Source: Leptoclinus maculatus | Lineage: Eukaryota; Chordata; Actinopteri; Perciformes; Stichaeidae | Assembly: GCA_032191485.1 (NCBI GenBank) | Contig: JAVDOI010000004.1 | Coordinates: forward strand, 17,981,443 to 18,045,442 | Length of the DNA stretch: 64,000 nt | Direction: 5' to 3' | Shown here: positions 60,496-64,000 of the stretch, one piece after another | How positions within the stretch are numbered: position 1 is the first letter of the stretch | Layout: each line of letters starts with the position of its first letter | Program-made: the position numbers and the translations under genes | The notes under the pieces: model-generated | Database searches by the model: none | Told to the model about the DNA's origin: nothing | What the model saw: only the letters and a program-made list of their open reading frames with translations

Positions 60496-63400
60496 GCCTA
60501 CTGCTCTTAAAACGCTAAGGATGGGGTTAAATACAGAGGTCAAATTTCATGTACAGTATGTCCCTGTATGTATATGACAAATGTAATAATGGTTTTTTTT
60601 TTTGTTTGAAGAGATGATTTCCCAAAGTGAGAAGTGTAACATCAAGGCAAGATAAGACTAAAAACATTTTGAAACATATACAATAAAGAGTTGATTAAGG
60701 ATACCCCCAAAAAATCTATGATGAGGATGAGGATTCCTCATTCAGATCACAGAAGCCCATTTTAAAAACTCAGCGCCACGATTTCTAAGGGGACATCCAT
60801 TCGAAATATATTAGGCACTGGTACTTTGATGAATGAAGAATTGTTTTGTAATCTTTCTATTGGGGCAATGGCCCCTTCCATACTTCCTATTCCCCTACTA
60901 CCAGAGACCTTGCTCAGATCACAGCCATCTTCACACTTGGTCTTTATTATGATCCCAACTACACACCTGTAAAGTTCTGTAACTGCATCTTGCGCAGTTG
61001 TGATGCTTCTGAGATGACAAAATCTTTCCACAGACGCAGCAATTAAAATGCGACTGCAAAGATGTTGGTACTGGCAGCGTTCTGATTTTGTTTGTAGTCC
61101 GAGTGGTATAGCTCAATCATTTTTGAGCAGGCTTTGGTTGAAAGCAGGTAAACAATCTATGTGGAGAACAAAAAAGGCAGATTTTGCTTTTTAAAATGAA
61201 CTTGTCAACTGGCTACTTGAAACAATTCAGTTGTACCCGCCATCTGCTGGCTACACCGGAACCCTTAGAAATATGGACCCATGCCCCCAGAAGCTTATCC
61301 GTCATCAGACCGATAGCCGACGGGTTTCGAGATTCAACATATAACCACCTGGAGACATAAATACACTAGAGTGCAATCGTAAATTCGCAGAGCTATTTGA
61401 TGTACCATTCGGTTATTCAGAGCACCACAACCTCGTAGTGGCAGAGCATATTCTGGGCCCTCTGTGAGTAGACGAAAGAGCACCAAGCACAGTGAATGTG
61501 TGATGAACAGCTCAAATCACAAATTCCCATAGACAGTAGGTCCATCATTGTAATCCATTTTTACACAATATTTACACTAAAAAGAACTTCAAGCACGATA
61601 TCAAGTAGATTGAACCCGACCCGAACCAGATCATCATTTCGAAAATAGTTGCCTGTAAAACACACACACACAGACTCACAAGGTAAAAATTATACCACAC
61701 ACACACTTTTGTGGCTGGTAAATATCTAAAGAGAAACGTTTTTTGTAAGTCCATAAAATGACTAATAACTTCAATAGCAGCACATAGTATACTCTGCAGT
61801 CAATGTACATTGTAACAGAAGATGTCTTGAATATTTGACTTTGTAAAAACTGTTACTTATGGAAACCTTCTGTAGCTTCCTGAAGCTGCATGGATCCAAG
61901 AAAGTTTTTTTTTTTTTTAAACTCTACTCAACAGTCTTCTTTTGAGTCCAACAGTGAAGGAGCTATGTCTGTGTTGGAAAGGGAGAGGCGATTGTGATTT
62001 CTATGTAATGATTAACATTGCATTCAAGGGAGTATCTATACCAGAGCTAAATTGCTCTATTTTTTCCCCTGTGAATGCCTCAGTACAGCTGTATTATATG
62101 AGATGTCCCTTAACGGTTGAAAGAGCGTTCGATTATTTATTCATGGACTCAATATTTTTATTTCTATTTATGAGAAAAGTATAAAAAAAATGAAGAAAGA
62201 GAGAAGGTTGTTTCATCTCTTGTTTCTATTTTTTATTCGTTTGTTGTTTAGTTCATTTATTTTTTTAATGATTGTATCTTAGTACAGTACTTCCTGTACA
62301 GATTTCCTGTTAATTTATCTTTTTATTTCAAACAAACCAATGATCACACAGCGGTAGAAAAAAATATGTAAATACTTGAAAGTACTTTAAAGAAGCTAAA
62401 TCGTGACTGAAAACACTCAGCTTATCTGGGTACAGGTCGTGGGGGCAGGCTCAGCAGGGCACTCCAACTGTACATTTTATGATTTGGTATGGTAGGGTTA
62501 TTGCAAAAAAAATGGTTATTTTTTGTCAGTTTGCTCATTTAACTATTCACAAGTGTGATGTTGTGCAAAGATGAGTGGTTCTGTCTTTGGTTCTTTTGTG
62601 TACAATGTTCTGTGGCGCATCCAGAGATGTTAAAACATGTGCAGGTGATCTTTGCTTCAGTCCTTACTGATCATTGCAGCCTGCTCTTGTTCCGTTGTGC
62701 TTACAGTGATAGTGGCTAAGGGCATTATAGTTTGGAGCTCATAGTTTACTGACATTTGAGTAATTTTGTCTCTTTACACTTTTTTTCCTATTCCTATACC
62801 TGTTACTTGGTTCAGTCACGATTTCCCTTTTCAAATTCATCTCCCTTTTTCAGTGAGAATTATTTATTGACCACCACCTCAAAAGAAACAAAAAGAGTGC
62901 TAAATAAATTACATTTAAAACGCCCCACCATACTAAAATCCCCAGCATTAACAGACAATATTCTGAACACAGTTGTTGACAAATGGTAATTAAAAGATAT
63001 GTTAATGTTGAGTGATTAAAAACACTGCAGGCAATTCACAGGGAAATGCAGCATATAAATGTATTTCTCTGCAAATGCGGGTGCTGCTCCGTTTGTTGAA
63101 TAAAGAGCCTTTTTTCCACTGTTATCATAATATGAAAGAGCTGTCACTTCTGTAATGGAATGCACAATGTGAAGAATTTGCATTTTTCAACAGCTATCTT
63201 GTTTGTGCCAGGATGAGCAATTATTGGCGAGATCCTCTTTTTTTTCTCAGAATGGTAAGATCATTTTCTTTCTTCCAAGGATGTGGTCAGTCACAGTCTG
63301 AGAGTAGTTTCTTATTGTATGTGTGTGTATGCACACACATACAATGTCAGTTTGTTAGACTGTCAGTTTGTTAGATTTGCGTGGGATAATAGTATGCACT

Positions 63401-63829
63401 GTGATTCTTGTGACAGGCTTGAATCATTGATTCTCCCCATCCTTCCATCACAGACTGAAGCACACTGTTCACCAAAGGTAGGTATAACCATGAACAACCA
63501 TGAACATGGAGTAGCATGCCAAAGCCAAACAGTATACAATTTATCCTGGGGTAAAGCATCTGTGTGATGGAGTATTACACACCTAAATCCTCATTGATAA
63601 GTTTTCCTCACTAAGCATTCAAGGATTAATTCACTGCTTAATACAGGTTAATTCCTTGACTGTGCTGCATAATCAAATCTTGGTGATCCATGAAAATATT
63701 TCCTTAATGACTATAAAATACAAGCTCTCTGTTGACTTTCACGGATTAACATAAAACTGTGTTAAAGACATTTTTCAACTCATACTGTTGCTTCCATGTA
63801 TGAGGCGACTAATACAGTAAAGACTGCCA
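60496..63829. other. No supported gene; palindrome and short tandem at 63.3 kb
   Basis: AT-rich noncoding DNA with a T run at 61906-61918. At 63317-63344 lies a near-perfect 28-base palindrome of GT/CA letters, directly followed by a 16-base unit (GTCAGTTTGTTAGA core) repeated twice (63346-63377). Confidence 0.45.
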
Positions 63830-63905
63830 CTTGGCAAAAGGTGATAATGTCATTGTGTGTAAAGGGCTTAATATAAATAAAAGGAATTGGAATGTTAGTG
63901 TTTTA
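63830..63905 (+). mobile_element. Possible LINE 3' tail
   Basis: GTGTAAAGGGCTTAATATAA then ATAAAAGGAATTGGAAT resembles the fish LINE 3' end that reads AAAG-GCTNTATAAATAAA followed by ATTG units. Only the terminal part is visible and the match is approximate. Confidence 0.35.
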
Positions 63906-64000
63906 ACATGCAGAGAGCTGAGATGTTGCCTTGTGGCCATTTCCACACACACCTACACACACACGCACACAGTCTTGTTTTCATGACTTTTGGGGACATT
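63906..64000. other. Window end, CA-rich
   Basis: Imperfect CACACA run at 63943-63972. Nothing else was seen. Confidence 0.5.

Overview
This window looks like nuclear DNA of a ray-finned (probably percomorph) fish. It is AT-rich and dense in CA/GT, CT and TA microsatellites. It carries remnants of the usual teleost transposons: L2/CR1-type LINEs, DIRS-like tyrosine-recombinase retroelements, hAT DNA transposons and LTR elements. There is no operon-like coding. Most long open frames are transposon relics or chance, so the window is best read as a large intron or gene-poor intergenic DNA. No complete host gene could be recognised.

Layout. 0-3.4 kb: AT-rich DNA, a TA/CT microsatellite and a LINE 3' end (2.46-2.58 kb). 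3.5-6.0 kb: two convergent, decayed LINE reverse transcriptase copies. 9.5-12.25 kb: a mosaic of a hAT transposase relic, three dispersed repeats, a solo LTR with a 5-bp target duplication, and a third LINE fragment. 12.96-13.2 kb: a minus-strand open frame with one membrane segment. 15.3-15.6 kb: a second copy of the same LTR, in the opposite orientation. 17.2 kb: a LINE tail. 21.6-22.9 kb: a rearranged DIRS-like element whose recombinase gene is split across the two strands. 25.1-25.3 kb: a fold-back element. 29.1-29.9 kb: a CpG-rich, minus-strand promoter-like block with a possible first coding exon. 34.2-34.7 kb: an LTR-like repeat. 37.8-38.8 kb: dispersed repeats and a DIRS terminal region, with a possible gag-like relic at 39.5-40.0 kb. 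44.6-46.2 kb: a long minus-strand LINE relic. 50.2-51.8 kb: a DIRS end with a hAT element nested inside it (exact 8-bp target duplication, empty site visible in the 38-kb copy). 56.3 kb: a 48-unit TG microsatellite. 57.15-57.34 kb: a candidate exon behind a very long pyrimidine tract.

The best non-transposon leads are the CpG-rich block at 29.1-29.9 kb, the candidate exon at 57.15 kb and the small membrane frame at 13 kb. None is proven. Family names for repeats come from motif recognition by eye, not from a database search.
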